DNA of 64,000 nt from Ephemerocybe angulata (lineage: Eukaryota; Basidiomycota; Agaricomycetes; Agaricales; Psathyrellaceae), in assembly GCA_013368325.1 (NCBI GenBank), contig JAACJK010000111.1, forward strand, positions 806,001 through 870,000, given 5' to 3'. A program made the position numbers and the translations under genes. A model generated the notes under the pieces. That model was given only the letters and a program-made list of their open reading frames with translations. It was not told the origin of the DNA and searched no databases. Positions 22,276-34,230 of this stretch are shown here, piece by piece (position 1 is the first letter of the stretch; every line of letters starts with the position of its first letter).

Positions 22276-24270
22276 ATGTTGGAAGGCACTCAGGCGGCAG
22301 TGATCGTACCACTGTCGGCTTGGCTCGTTTATTCGCTCGTGCGCGCTTTTGGGCAGACGAGAAAGGTACAGTCCTGCATACGTGGCTAAACCCTCTCTAA
22401 CATCTTCTTCGGTGTATAGCTTGACCACATTCCGAGCATTGGCTTCAGCGACCCAATACTTTCGTACTGGTCAGCGCTTCAGTTTTTGATTGATCCTATT
22501 GGCTTCCTTCGCAGAGGCTGGGAAACGGTGAGCACCTCTTTTACTACGTAACCTTGTAAGACGCTCAGTTTTGGGATATCTAGATACAGCCAGGAACTAA
22601 ATTTGTGAAAGTTCCGGGACTGACGCGATGGATTGTTATGCCCGCTGTACCAGAACAGTATAAAGAAGTTGCTGGCGCTCCTGATCGCTCCCTATCTTTT
22701 GATATGGCTGGAAATGAGGTATTGCAGTTTTTGTGCTGTGAGCTGTGATTTGCCTAACGTTAGTTAGTTTCTGCAAGGAGAATTCACCATGTACTTCAAG
22801 GAAATAGGAGACGGCCTTCAGATTGGACCTATACGCCACAACCTCACACGTTCGCTGGGTGATCTACTGCCATCGGTTCATGAGGAAGCTGTACTCGCGC
22901 TTGAGGACGCTTTTCCTTTGAAAGAAAATGGTGTGCTGTCAGATTGAATATGGTGCTCCCGGCTCCGCCTCTGACATTAGACGTGACAGAATGGAAATCT
23001 TATGTCTTCATGCCTTCGCTCTTGAAGGTTGTGACGAGAATCAGCAACCGGGTACTGGTTGGCTTACCTCTATGTAAGTCCTAGCAGACCCTGGACTTAG
23101 CTGCTGGCGCTCACAAGCTGATGTACAGGCCGGGATCCGGAATACATTGATTCAAACGTGCATTATGCCACTGCAGTCTTTGTAGAGTCGTATCTTTTAT
23201 CCATCTTACCTTACTCGTTGCGTGGGTGAGCGCTCGGCCTTGCGTCCAAATTTTGCACTCGTATTAACAGCTGTGTCAGATATGCCCACAGACTCTTTTC
23301 GCCCATTCCCGGCATTGTCGACAGGATGACCAATTGGATGCAGCCGCTGATCGACGCCCGAAGAGAAGAGAAGGCGAAGCTCGGGCAGAGCTGGGAGCAA
23401 CCGGTGCGGGTGTCTCCTTGCATATATCACAACTTTTATCCTGACACACTCTACAGCAAGACGTTCTCTCATGGTTAATGGACATAGCAGAGGAGCGCGG
23501 CAGGGCCGACCGGGACCCTATCATCCGAATTATGAGTCTTAACTTTGGGTCCATTCACACGACTTCCATCGTAAGTCGACTCGTTGCTTCCGTCAATATC
23601 CCTCGTACTGATGTGTGCCCTTAGACGTTCACAAACGCCCTTTATTCTCTCCTCTCGCGGCCTCAGTATATAGACCCACTGCGCGAGGAAATTAACCAAT
23701 GTATCCAGGAGGAAGGCTGGACAAAGGCTGCGCTTGATAAGATGATTCTTCTGGACGGTTTCTTGAAAGAAAGCATGCGCTTGGACTTCTTTGGAGTTTG
23801 TAAGTGCTACTCTAGCCTTGGAATTCTATAGCTCCTCTGACTGTGAAATTCTAGACGCTGGCGGACGAATGGCGGTCGAGGACTGCACCGTATCAGGCAT
23901 TCCCATTCCTAAGGGAACGCTGGTAACTGCGAGCCTCGTTGATGGACACCTCAACCGCGAGATCTGGGGCCCCGACGGCGACGAGTTCGATCCTTACCGG
24001 TTCATCAATATGGAGAAGGAGACTGGGAGAAGGATTACCTCCGTCACGACTTCGATCAGCAGCCTCACATTTGGCCATGGACGACACGCTTGCCCTGGCC
24101 GGTTTTTCGCAACACAGGAAATGAAGCTTATGTTGGCCCTGTTTCTGCAGACTTATGATATGAAGTTGGATAATAAGGATGGCGCGAGACCAAAGAACAT
24201 GTGGGTTGGATTGTCCTGTGTGCCGAACCAGTCCGCGAGCATCATGTTTAGAAAACGAGCTCGGGTCTAG
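22276..24270 (+). CDS. Cytochrome P450, ent-kaurene-oxidase-like (copy 2)
   Basis: Ten exons: 22276-22365, 22420-22527, 22584-22718, 22768-22930, 22990-23073, 23129-23225, 23280-23403, 23457-23570, 23625-23799, 23855-24270, about 501 residues. Exon lengths equal those of copy 1 except exon 4 (one codon longer) and exon 10 (two codons longer), so all nine introns sit at matching positions and phases: a clear tandem duplication. Key motifs are intact: anchor VIVPLSAWLVYSLV, NFGSIHTTS, K-helix KESMRL, and haem loop FGHGRHACPG. Likely an ER-anchored, NADPH-reductase-dependent monooxygenase; substrate not predictable. The divergence in the substrate-recognition region (EVAGAPDRSLSF against EVASAADHFLSP) suggests the copies may differ in specificity. 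Confidence 0.9.
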
Positions 24271-24598
24271 TTTAGGGTAGATACTTAGGCTTATAGATAT
24301 CGTATACATCTATGTAATGCATGACTAGTGGTACTTATACCTCCCCCCTTTTATGTGCAGGTAGTGAGGCTATCCTCTCAGGCTGTTGGGTATTCTGCAG
24401 GTTAAATGGGTTGCCACACACCGACCATAGTATACTTAGGCGCCCGCTGATGTAAGTATCAAGGGACTGCCTCCACCCGGTTTCTTACCTAATCCTGTAA
24501 AGAACCCATCGTTGTGTGGCTTTATCATTTCACTTCGTGACCTTCCCGCTCTTTCTTCTCTACTCCTGCAAAAGGGCTGACTCTTAGACTCTCTGACC
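24271..24598. other. Short intergenic region
   Basis: No gene seen; polyadenylation side of P450 copy 2 and promoter side of the gene at 24599. Confidence 0.4.
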
Positions 24599-27500
24599 AT
24601 GACTAGCGCAGCTGGCACCGCACGATCGGGGCCTATGATACTCCCTGGCGCCCACGACTTCAACGTTGGCACTTTGGGGTACACCGAGGTTGGAGGCAAC
24701 ATGATCGGACCTACAATAAATATCTATGCACCACCCCAGCCCTCTGTCTCTGGAAATAGCTTGTTCGAGGATATACAGGGATGGTTGGGCCCCCTGCTCT
24801 TCAGGCAGACAGAAAGTTCGTCAGGTCTTTCGAAAACACCCAAAACTGAGACCGTTCCCGAGAACGTCACCCAAGCACGAGATGCTTCGGACGTAACCCT
24901 TGTTGCTCCTGAACCGGAGAATCCACCAGAAGCTTCTGGTTCGGAGGACGATGTTACAAAAGTAAGTGTAATGTCTTGCCTCGGGCGACGTATTGCGGAC
25001 GCTCACATTTCCTTTCCATCGCAAGTCTTTGATAGGTGACTCTGAGCCAAGCCCGTCCGAGACCCCGACCATGGCTCAGATATACGTATACAAAATGCTA
25101 AGATCAGGGAGGGGTCTGGCGTGCTGGAAGCCAGATTGCACAGCGGATGCCGATGGACTAGGGGAGGGCACAGGAGTCCAACCTGGCGACGTTGGGATAT
25201 ACGATACAGAAGAGGGCTTCGAAAAGCTGTTCAACATATGGGATGATGAGCAAGATATCAATGCCACAGCCATGACGTACGATTGCGAACAGGCGAAGTA
25301 CGTTGCGCCCTACAAGAGGATCGTCACGAAGCGTGAGTTCAGCCAGGGAGACACAGTTGCCTGGGGAGCGACTGCTGAGGCTGAAGATGCCTCGGTTGGG
25401 AGGTCTGTGCCAATTTACAATGCTTTTCAAAGTGTTTCTTGCCTTCATATTGACTTTGAATTGAAGGACTGTTGACCGCTTTGATTTCACTTGCCAAGAC
25501 GAGCAGGGCGCTGTTCTCGCGTTGACTTCTAGGGCACTTCTAGAAAAGCTCTCCGACAAAGCTGCACTCGCGGATAACATTTGTGCAAACGCCGAGCTCC
25601 TATACACGCACGCAGATAATAGGCGCAGAATTGGAAGTGAAGAATCTCTCTACATCATCACAGGGTGCATCAAGAGTTGTAGCTGGGGCCTCGCCGCCTT
25701 CCAAGATCGCATGGTACCCCCCAACAACAACCTCCGGCTCGTTAAGCGCCGCCCGGCACCAGGAGACGAGCACCAGGCCACATCTCAGCTGGATAGTTAT
25801 TTGTGGACGCACCGAGGAACGTCGGAAGCTAGATTCGGATCGACAGAGACGCCAGCATCGCAGCCGGACCAATGCCTCTTCCTACAGGGGTTCAAGCTGA
25901 ATTTCTCTTCGGCATTCCGCGATCGAATGTTCATTCGCAATTTGGTGAAAAGCAAAGGGTCTGGTCGGAGTTCCGGAGGGGGTACTAAATCGCTTGATAG
26001 TGACCACCCTCGAAATCCTGAAACTGAAGACGATGCAGATCGAAGCAGTGAACGCCAGGGCGTTGATCGGGATGCCAGTAGCACTGGGATTAATCACTGT
26101 GCTGGGGCACCCTCCGACTCTATCCAGCAGATGGAGGCTGAACTAAACAGCCTCTTCCACCCGGACCCCCTAGAGCTTTCAGAACATACCAGTCCATCGT
26201 CGCGCCATGCTCTCACTGCAAGGGCGCTAGAACTAGCGCGTGAAGCAGTCCAGCTTGACTCAACTTTAAACACTGGCAACCCGGAAGCAGCATTACAGGC
26301 TTATGCACGGAGCGTAACACTATTATATGAGGTGATGGAACAGGTACGGAGGGGAGAAGACAGTGCCAAAGGTCGAAGGCGCCGACCGTCGTCCACGCTG
26401 TCGCTGTTGGACAGGAAGCGGCAGCTGGAGGCTGAGCTCGCAGCACTGAACGCCGCAGCCGGCGCAGATACATCATCCATCCCGATGCCGAGTGCATCGC
26501 CGCCACTGTTGCGTGGATCTCCTGACTCCACATTGAGAGGGCGCGAGAGGACGACTAGTGGACGATTTGAAGAGGTTGAAGTGCCGAGCGATGTGGAAGG
26601 CTATGATGTTGAGCCCGAAGGTGTAGGTTACTCGAGGCCGGGGCAACAGCAGAGGAAGGGCAGTGGCTGGACCGTGGCCCCACGAGAGGATGAACTCCAG
26701 AGGTTACAGAATATCGTGAGTTTCACTGGCTGATTGGCTATATTCACCCGTTCCTGACTTAAACGACTGTCGTAGCACGACGTGTATATGGACCGTATAA
26801 GAATTCTCAGCACTATCCATGGGGTACAAATGACTGCCTTTCCAGGTAGTCTCCGCCAAGATGTGGGTCGAGCAGTTACTTGACAAGCTAGTCTCAATGG
26901 CTGAAGTTTGATCTCATTCTCCTGCTAGACTTGCCATCCCTGCGATATAATCACGGCGCACCTTTTAAATTTGGAGCAGTCAGTAAGTGGATGCATCCTC
27001 CTTCCATGATTTGCTAGTTACTTATTCTGCCAGCAGAAAGGATTCAGAACTCATTTTGCACTAAGTCACGATGATGACTGGTGTTCTCTAATACGGCCTG
27101 CGTCCCCAGTTGAAGCAGGTTCTCTTGCTGCAGATTCAGAGACCGATCCCGTCACTTCCCACATTCCGGTTGAGGAAGAGGCAATAGACGAAATCCCAGT
27201 TAGACGGTTCCCGACTATATCATATTGCAGAGGTGAGCAAGCACACGGCCGTAACTGGTTTTTATTCCTCTCTAAATATCTCTATTTAAGGTGTAGTACA
27301 CCTGTTACCTCCTGGCAGAAACGATTCCGAGGAGGCTTTACCGAATCTCGGCACATCCGTGCAATCCGAGCCTGGAATCTCGCAGTCAAAACAAGCCAAA
27401 AATAATAGATGGCGCGCCTTCAAAGTCAGCGAAAACGAAAGTGAGCCCGAGGGTCTTGTACCAGCCCAGATCCTGGGTCGGTCAAAATGGAAATCATCCT

Positions 27501-28064
27501 TTGGGAGTGCAGCAAATTCCCAAGAGTCTCTCCCGTCACGCACCGGACACAGCTCAATCCGTAGCCTTCCATCTCTAACATACTCATCCTCAGACACATC
27601 CGGCTACAGCGATATATCCTCTCTTTCTTCCACCTCCAGCAGCTCGAGGCTTTCTGGCAGATCTCGTAACACGGGCCTTAGGAATGTGAAGCGTAAGTGC
27701 CGGCACTTTTCAAAGTTGGTGGATTCTGACTTAGTTTGACGATCCTGAAGTTATTAGCGGCGTCCCTTGGGAGTTGGATCAGCTTCCGCAACAGCGGAAG
27801 TATGCCAATGCTCCCGGGGATAAACCGCCTTCGCGCAAAAAGGGTCCAAAGGAAGGAAATCCCAGCCTTAGCACCATCGTTGAGCCCTCATCATCCTCCA
27901 AGTCTCCAGAGACAGTCCAATGGGATACTGGAACAGAAAACAGCCATTATTTGGACCTTTCAGATGAGCAAGGTCGGGACGGTGCGGAAGGAAGTGTACC
28001 TCGCAAGGTACACAAGGGACAGATCCAAGCGCTTAGCAAGATGCTTGCCGCTTTGCGCAAGTAG
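24599..28064 (+). CDS. Composite protein: GPMILPGA motif, 'TGCIK' domain and MIT-like domain (copy A)
   Basis: Well-supported exons are 24599-24961, 25026-25402 and 25467-26715 (introns of 64 and 64 nt), giving 663 residues. A further exon begins at 26776 (HDVYMDRIRILSTIHG). Residues ~10-45 carry GPMILPGA...VGGNMIGPTINIY. Residues ~200-400 carry YVYKMLRSGRGLACWKP, ESLYIITGCIKSCSWGLAAF, YLWTHRG and CLFLQGFKLNFSS, a domain of unknown function I recall from many mushroom proteins. In the same uninterrupted frame follows ALTARALELAREAVQLDS...SVTLLYEVMEQVRRGED and, across the next intron, LQRLQNI/HDVYMDRIRILS. That is the pattern of fungal MIT-domain proteins (helical bundles that contact ESCRT-III tails). 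Downstream exons up to the stop at 28064 (GVPWELDQLPQQRKY, KGQIQALSKMLAALRK) are probable, but their splicing is uncertain and could belong to a second gene. A paralogue without the MIT part lies at 34231. Confidence 0.65.
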
Positions 28065-28277
28065 ATCATCGTCCAAATTGGATAGAATTACTTGCAATAG
28101 AGCAACTCAGTCCTCAAATGTAACAAACACGTTTGGACTATCAATTACACATACAAGACTTCGGTGGCGGGAATCCGCAAACACTACAAACACTACATTG
28201 GGCATTCGGTGGCACCCCATGCTCGAAGAGCAGAGCGCTTATCTTACCGCGGGCGCCAAAATTCGCTAACCGCTAAT

Positions 28278-29246
28278 CTAAGCGAGGAACTTCTCCTTGT
28301 TCCTTTCAGCCCACTCCTTGAAGGTCTCTTTACCAATCTCGTTACCACTCCTAGTCCACAACTCTTCCTCTTTCTCAAACTCCAATTCAGCGGCGACGAT
28401 GAATCCGGCCATCTGGACAGGCCAACCCGTCAGATTGGCGTAGTGCTGCGCCAACTCATCGGGGGAGACAACAGTGTGCTTGATCTCCCGGCCCAAGGTA
28501 GAGCTCAGGATCTCCGCGACCTAAATTGACCAGAATAATTGAGTTTCAGGCATCGCACCCAGGATCCGGAGGCATATGTACCTGGTTATAGCTCAAGCGC
28601 TCGGGCCCGATAATTAACTTCTCCGTGACGTCGTTCTTCTCGTTCGTAAGACCTTTGGTGGCGAGTTTGGCAATGTCGAGGGTCGAGATAAATGCTATCC
28701 TGGCAGTCGGGAGGACGCTCTTGATCTCGCCGTCCTCTCGAATGCTTTCCCTGTGGTACGTGAGGAAGTTATCTAAAGAGGAAGGTTACTTGAGAAACCT
28801 CTAATCCACGGAGATCCAGCGAACGAGCGGCACGTACCCATGAACGCAACAGGTTGGACAACAAAATGATCCAGGCCCTTCTCTTCCAGATGCAGATGCA
28901 CCTTCGCTAATCCAAACCCGGCTTCTTTCTTCACGGCGGACCCACTCATAAGGACGAACCTCCCTACTCCCTTCTCCACCGCCTTATTCACGAATGCGAT
29001 CACATTATCCGAGACGTCGACGGCGCTGATAGGAACGAGTATATACACCCCCTTGATAGGCTGCGCCAGGGCGCCGTCAAACGTCGTGGGGTCGCTCCAG
29101 TCGAGCTTCACAGACTCGGAGGCCTCAAAGCCAGCAGGAAGGCGCCCAGAACGCGTCCCGATGATGACTTTCTCGTTGGACTCTTTGAGAAGGCGAGCAA
29201 TGGTGCTGCCGATGTTGCTCGCGCCGCCGGTGATGAGGTACGCCAT
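28278..29246 (-). CDS. NmrA-like NAD(P)-binding reductase, ergot-alkaloid-reductase type
   Basis: Exons 29246-28838, 28772-28582 and 28520-28278 join across introns of 65 and 61 nt to give 280 residues. The N-terminus MAYLITGGASNIGS is a Rossmann GGxxxxG dinucleotide-binding loop. RFVLMSGSAV, HFVVQPVAFMDNF and the C-terminal YANLTGWPVQMAGF are as in the NmrA-like group that includes agroclavine and festuclavine dehydrogenases. These reduce imine or iminium intermediates in ergot alkaloid synthesis, but relatives in mushrooms are broadly uncharacterised, so the reaction here is unknown. The start at MAYLITGG is chosen because the motif begins the fold; an upstream in-frame extension runs through a microsatellite and is not believable. 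Confidence 0.85.
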
Positions 29247-29250
29247 GTTG

Positions 29251-29290
29251 GTAGGTGTGTGTGTGTGTGTGTAGGTAGGTAGGTAGGTAT
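29251..29290. repeat. (GT)n/(GTAG)n microsatellite in a 5' leader
   Basis: About eight GT units are followed by about five GGTA units, lying 4 bases upstream of the reductase start codon, so in its transcribed leader. Confidence 0.9.
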
Positions 29291-29966
29291 GAAGGGCTGG
29301 TGTTGTCTCTAAAGACTGGCAAGCATAGCAGAGTTTATATGCTAAACCAGGAGTCTCGCTGCCGAGCCGATGACGCATGGAGGGCGGCAGGCCAGTGATA
29401 CGGCAACAGTTGGATCAGGTCTGTCATTGTGGAGGTCAGTGCGAGGTGATTCAGCAAAGGACAAAAATCTCACTAAAGATGGGCCCAAGTGCGGCAAAAC
29501 TGCGCCTCGCTGGTAATCGTACACCGTACATTAAAGCTGCTATCTGGAATTACATACAAGTGGGCGTTAAAGATATAGATAGTAACACAGAGAAATCAGG
29601 TAGTAGAGCGGGGAGAGAAAGCCGTTCGATTAACGAGAAACGAGATGCCGCAGAGACGGCAGGAAAGGAGTGTAGGAAGGGCCGTAAGGGGCCCGGATGT
29701 GTTCGTAGTTTGCTATAAAAGGTCGTGAAAGTCTGAGGGTATATATCCAAAGAGTGCGTGATGGGATGGGGAGCGTGTGGTCCCGAGGTAGAGGGGTCTA
29801 TGGTGGTGAATGATTGGATTCTCCGGGCACACGCGCTGAGGCAGATATGACAAAATATATACACCCGTAGAGGTGGCGAGGGGCGTTACTGTGGTGTGGA
29901 ACGAATCGAGGCACGTGACGTGAAGAAGGGCAACGGAGGTTAGGGCAGGGGGGTTCAGGCCAGCCG
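29291..29966. other. Intergenic between reductase promoter and UBC6 3' end
   Basis: Apart from the TATA element, no gene is supported; frames here overlap each other and lack family features. Confidence 0.4.
29334..29339 (-). promoter_or_regulatory. TATA box candidate for the NmrA-like gene
   Basis: TATAAA on the minus strand, about 88 bases before the ATG at 29246. Confidence 0.5.
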
Positions 29967-31402
29967 TTATGAGGCAGTGGAGAACCTCGAGACCATAACA
30001 GCCAGGGCGAGAACAGCACACCATCTCCATTTCTCCAGGATAACCTGGCGGAATGTCCCAATCCACCCAACCGCTGCGTTCGCCCGGTTGGTGGCAACTT
30101 CGTCTACCCGCCCACGTGTGGAGGAAGGAATAGCTATAGGAGCAGTTGCATTGGCGACGTTCCCCAATCGTGGTGACGAGGAATCCGGAGGTAGTGGGTT
30201 CGATTTTACGGCTTCAGATGATGTAGATGACGGTGATGTAGATGGGTCAGGTTTTCCCCGTTCTTTCTCACCCATGTTAGGGAGATCTTGCAGTTCAGGT
30301 GCGCAGTACTGCATCCAGAAGGGTTAGTCAATGCTAAAACGGAGGACAAAGGACATAACAGAGAGAGAGAGCAGAGAGGGCCAGAATTTGAGAGCATTGC
30401 TAAGCTACTCCACTCCCAAGTTGGAAGATGGTGTCCATAGGCCTCCAAGGTTAAAAGACGCAACGGCGGTGCATTCCACGCACAGCAACGAAACCTCGAT
30501 CTTGCTTCAGGGATACAGCTGTGATCGGAACATCGGGCCCTACGCCGACGAATGAACGAAAAAACGGTGCATTGAACCACTCACCTCAGGAAAGGCGTCT
30601 CTGAACCTTGACTGTGTCAAGTTCCACGCGTGGCTCCGACCAGCGAAAGCCCTCTTGTGGGCATCGGATGAAGTCACGGACCCTGTGGTCATCTCGTCGG
30701 AAAGCATGAATGACAGCAATCCAGTCAAACTGTAGGAAATTAATGAGTCCTGCTAAAGGAACAAAGCAAGGAGATAACACACATTGTTTGCACGCTCCAC
30801 GCCGGATTCCACTGGAAGGGATGGGTTAGTACAACTCAAGATTTTAGTGTAGGAGTAGCTCACAGATCCGGGGTGGAAGTCCGACATCGAGAAGCAGATT
30901 TTCTTGTCAGGCTGGAAGCGACCCGAGGGTGTGTACATCTGAGCGAATCGTCATAGGTTAGACTGGTGTGTGGCATGCTATAGCCTTTGCGACGCACCTT
31001 GATTCCTGGAGGCTTGAAAGGATATTCCGACGGAAACAATAGCACTCCATGGTATTCTCCTCCGGCGAACGGTGAATCTGGTGGGCCCCTCTATTGCGTT
31101 CCGTTAACTGCTGTTCAATCCGGGACTACGGAAACTTGCGCACAATGAGATAATTCCCTGGAAACGACCGGTTATTAGTACACAACTCCCTCATGCTTTC
31201 AGTGAAAGCAGAACGCACAAGTCAAGATGTTCTTCTCGTCTGGCGCAGCCCAAATGAATGGAGGCGGCTCCCGTTGCATGGCGGCATACTCCTTCGTAAG
31301 CTGTGGTAATAAAGGGGTCAATGGCGAGTTCGACGGTTCGTGAACCTCAAGCGGACTCGAGAATCATATACATACTCGTCGTTGCGCAGGTTTTGTAGCC
31401 AT
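29967..31402 (-). CDS. ubc6: ER tail-anchored ubiquitin-conjugating enzyme E2 (UBC6/UBE2J type)
   Basis: Reading splice sites on the minus strand gives MATKPAQRR / [20 protein letters not shown] / YLI / [17 protein letters not shown] and onwards. The catalytic segment is [20 protein letters not shown], whose Cys is the thioester site of Ubc6-type E2s, followed by [17 protein letters not shown], the family signature. A Ser/Pro-rich linker leads to a C-terminal tail anchor ([16 protein letters not shown]) that would place the enzyme on the cytosolic face of the ER for ER-associated degradation. Total about 260 residues, as expected. There are about seven introns; the last (30584-30309, 276 nt) is unusually long for this window. 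Start ATG at 31402 precedes a short first exon. Confidence 0.9.
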
Positions 31403-31920
31403 TGAAAGGAGAATTCGGTGTAGATGGTGGTGGTAGACGGGAAAGGGAGCTGAATCACAAGTCACAATAATTGTCACGATGCGCGATGCTGTGCTTTCCT
31501 CGTGATCTCAGATCACGCGCCTAAGAATAGCCGGTGTGAGGAGGACCTTGGTCCTTCGGTCCTCGGAGGGGCCACTAATAAGCGCGTCAGGTCAGAAAAT
31601 GTTAATGAACACCCTCAGCAGTAGATATAAAGTCTCCACCAGAGAGGAGAGTATCAGTGTAGGAGAGTCCTCGGACTTTACCTGCTAAAGGGAAAGCAGA
31701 TGTCTGTTTTTTTCACTTCTCCGCGGCCTTGAAAAGATCTGCAAGCCTAGCTGTATGACCATCAATTAACCTCGGAGACCTTAAAGGGATGCATAGAGGA
31801 CCACGAGTAATTACACGCGCTACGTGAGTGGCCGATTATCGGCATTCCTAGTGCTACAACATGAGGACAGCCAGAAGAAATGTGACACCACAACCGCGGC
31901 TTTCAGGAATTAGAACCGCG
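31403..31920. other. Intergenic between UBC6 start and aminopeptidase 3' end
   Basis: No gene. A short hairpin-like element (GAGGACC ... GGTCCTC) lies near 31541-31565. Confidence 0.4.
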
Positions 31921-33367
31921 CTAAGCACCAAGCTCGTATGCGTACGCAACGGCGATCTTCGTATACTCCAAGGTATGGCTCCACGAGAAGCCGGTGACAT
32001 TGACAGTGTCACCATCAGAGTGGATCCGGCTGTTCGAGTTGGCGGGGTAAGTGCCTTCGAACGGTAGTGCTGTGGGGTATCCCTGTTTGTCCCAGCTTGC
32101 GTGATCAGAGCATGCATATCCACACTGGGAAGAAGAACGAGAAGGATTAGCTCAGAGCCCCAATTATCATGCGTGTTGGTAGTAACTTACCGCGCCGTTG
32201 ATTGCCCAAGGCAAGGTTGAGTAGTTATCGACGAGTGCACCGATAAAGCTGGTCAAATTGGTATTGGTGTAGTCCTGTGCAATATAGATTAGCGGATGTC
32301 GTTGCGGAGATAAGCAAAGACATACGGGCATCAAACTGATAACCTCCTTCGACCCCGGAGCAACACTGATTGAATTGCGAGTCAAATTAGCACCCTTTCT
32401 CCTACCGAACTCAAGTTACTCACTAGGCAGTCATGTCGAACTGCAACATCGCCTTGACGAGTGCGCCATTGGTCTTGTAGCTTTTCGCAACATCCTGGGA
32501 CCCAAGGAGACCGCCCTCCTCACCAGCATACCAATGGAACTCGACAGGCGTCGAAGCCTGGAAGCCACTGCTCACAAGCACTCGGAAGGCTTCCATCAAG
32601 TTCACTGTCCCACTCCCATCATCGTCCGCCCCCGGGGCGCGCCCAGCAGTGTTCCTCGAGTTAATCGAGTCCATATGCGCGCCGATGATAGTGAGAGGCG
32701 CATTCGCGTTCTTGCCAGGGACCTTGGCAATGATCGAGCTCTGGACAAACGAGTGAGGGAAGAGAGCGACCGAGGCTCCGGAGGTGGGGTTAGCAGCCGC
32801 GATTGCGGCTATGGTGTCACGAATCCAGACGGAAGCTTGAGCACCAGTTGTCGCGCGGTAGTATCGGTTATTGAAAGCCGTCAGGTTCGTGAGGTATGAC
32901 TGCATGTTCGACAAAGAAATCTGAGAGATCAAAGGCTTGACAGCCGATTGCTTCGAAGGTGCAGCGTCTAAAGATCGACCGGTCATGTTCAATCAACAGA
33001 ATTAAAGACTGGAGGGAAAGCTGAGCCTACAAGCCTGTTGCCCGGCTCTCTGGTCATCCGACACTAGCTTCAGGGCCACGACGGATTCAGCCGGCTCATA
33101 GGTATCCGTGACATCAAACTGTACGTCAATGGTCAGTACAATATAGAAGTGAGTGTGGAGAAGGATACTGACGAAGTTCTTATTGGCCCTAATTAGTTCG
33201 AGCTTCTCGTCCTCCGTCATCCAGATAGGCTCGGCGACAACGTCGTAATCAATGAGGCGTAGGCCTTGAGCCGCTTTCGTCGCCAACTCGGTTTCGCTGA
33301 TAGTAGCGCGACATGTCACGGCCACGGCAACAAATGCGAGAAGGATTCGTCTCATAGACATGGTCAT
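31921..33367 (-). CDS. Secreted M28 leucyl aminopeptidase
   Basis: A multi-exon minus-strand gene. It starts MTMSMRRILLAFVAVAVTC with a signal peptide, continues with a propeptide-like region, then the M28 catalytic core. TIIGAHMDS gives a zinc His, GADDDGSG the bridging Asp, WYAGEEGGLLGS the catalytic and metal Glu pair, QFDMTA the further Asp, and SRIHSDGDT the last His. CGYACSDHASW carries a Cys pair seen in fungal leucine aminopeptidases. The frame ends YAYELGA-stop at 31921. The product removes N-terminal residues from peptides outside the cell. Several ATGs (33367, 33361, 33355) lie in frame at the start; all keep the signal peptide. Confidence 0.9.
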
Positions 33368-33422
33368 CGAAGTGAAAGCGGTTGGAAAGCAAGGAAAAAC
33401 AATGCAAGAGCGCAGAGATGCC

Positions 33423-33429
33423 TTTTATA
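33423..33429 (-). promoter_or_regulatory. TATA box candidate for the aminopeptidase
   Basis: TATAAAA on the minus strand about 56 bases before the ATG at 33367. Confidence 0.5.
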
Positions 33430-34230
33430 ACGGTTATTCAGCTAACCTCGCGGTTAAGAAGTCAGTGTGTGCATGGTGCAGCGGGTGTATATCTCCAGAG
33501 AAGGCAGATTCCAAACTAGCGATGCCTTGCATCGTAGCAGGCCATTGTGAGGAACCAGCGACGATTCGAAGACAAGGACCGCCCAAGTGACCAACCGTCA
33601 TGTGGATGCATACCGCCACCGCGAAACATCGAAGAACACCGTTGCTTCTATCTTCGGTTTGCCAGATGGTCACTTCGTGGATAGGTGACTCAGTGTTTTC
33701 GAGGTTGATTCGATGCATCTAGTAACGTTACCTGAAAGGTAAAATCTGTTGAGATGCTCGCGTGAATTGTCAACAACGCCAATTCCCATAGGCACCTCCG
33801 AGAGGTATCCCAAGCTGCGGACTGAGAAAAGATGTGCGACAGTGAGGGCGAATACTCGGCGAGTATATTATGCTGCTGAGAAACCCAACAACTTCCTGCT
33901 AGAAAGGCCAGGAGATAGCGAAGGGGCCATGTGGAAGTCGTGAAGGGGATAAGAAGACTGTGACCCCGGTGTGGTAATCATAGGAACAGAGAAACGCCCA
34001 AGCAATTCTTGGAGGATGGAGGAGACATGTGCCAACGCCAGCTCTCGCCGCTGGATTTTCGCAACCGTGTGAATCTCGGCAATAGCCGGTTAACGCACGG
34101 ACCCTGACATTGGTCAGGTTTGGAATAAGCGCCCAAGGCTTTTCTCCCTTGTGTCAACAGCATTTTGGTTCCTGCAACATCACTTCTTTCTTTTTACCAC
34201 TTTAACCAAGCTTTTTGTACGTCACGCAGT
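33430..34230. other. Divergent intergenic region
   Basis: Lies between the aminopeptidase and copy B, which are transcribed in opposite directions. No gene seen. Confidence 0.4.

Noticed and set aside
29251..29378. Upstream in-frame N-terminal extension of the NmrA-like reductase
   Set aside because: It would translate a GT/GTAG microsatellite; the Rossmann loop starts right at MAYLITGG.
31541..31565. Short hairpin between UBC6 and the aminopeptidase
   Set aside because: Seven-base stem only; not distinctive enough to call a terminator or ncRNA.
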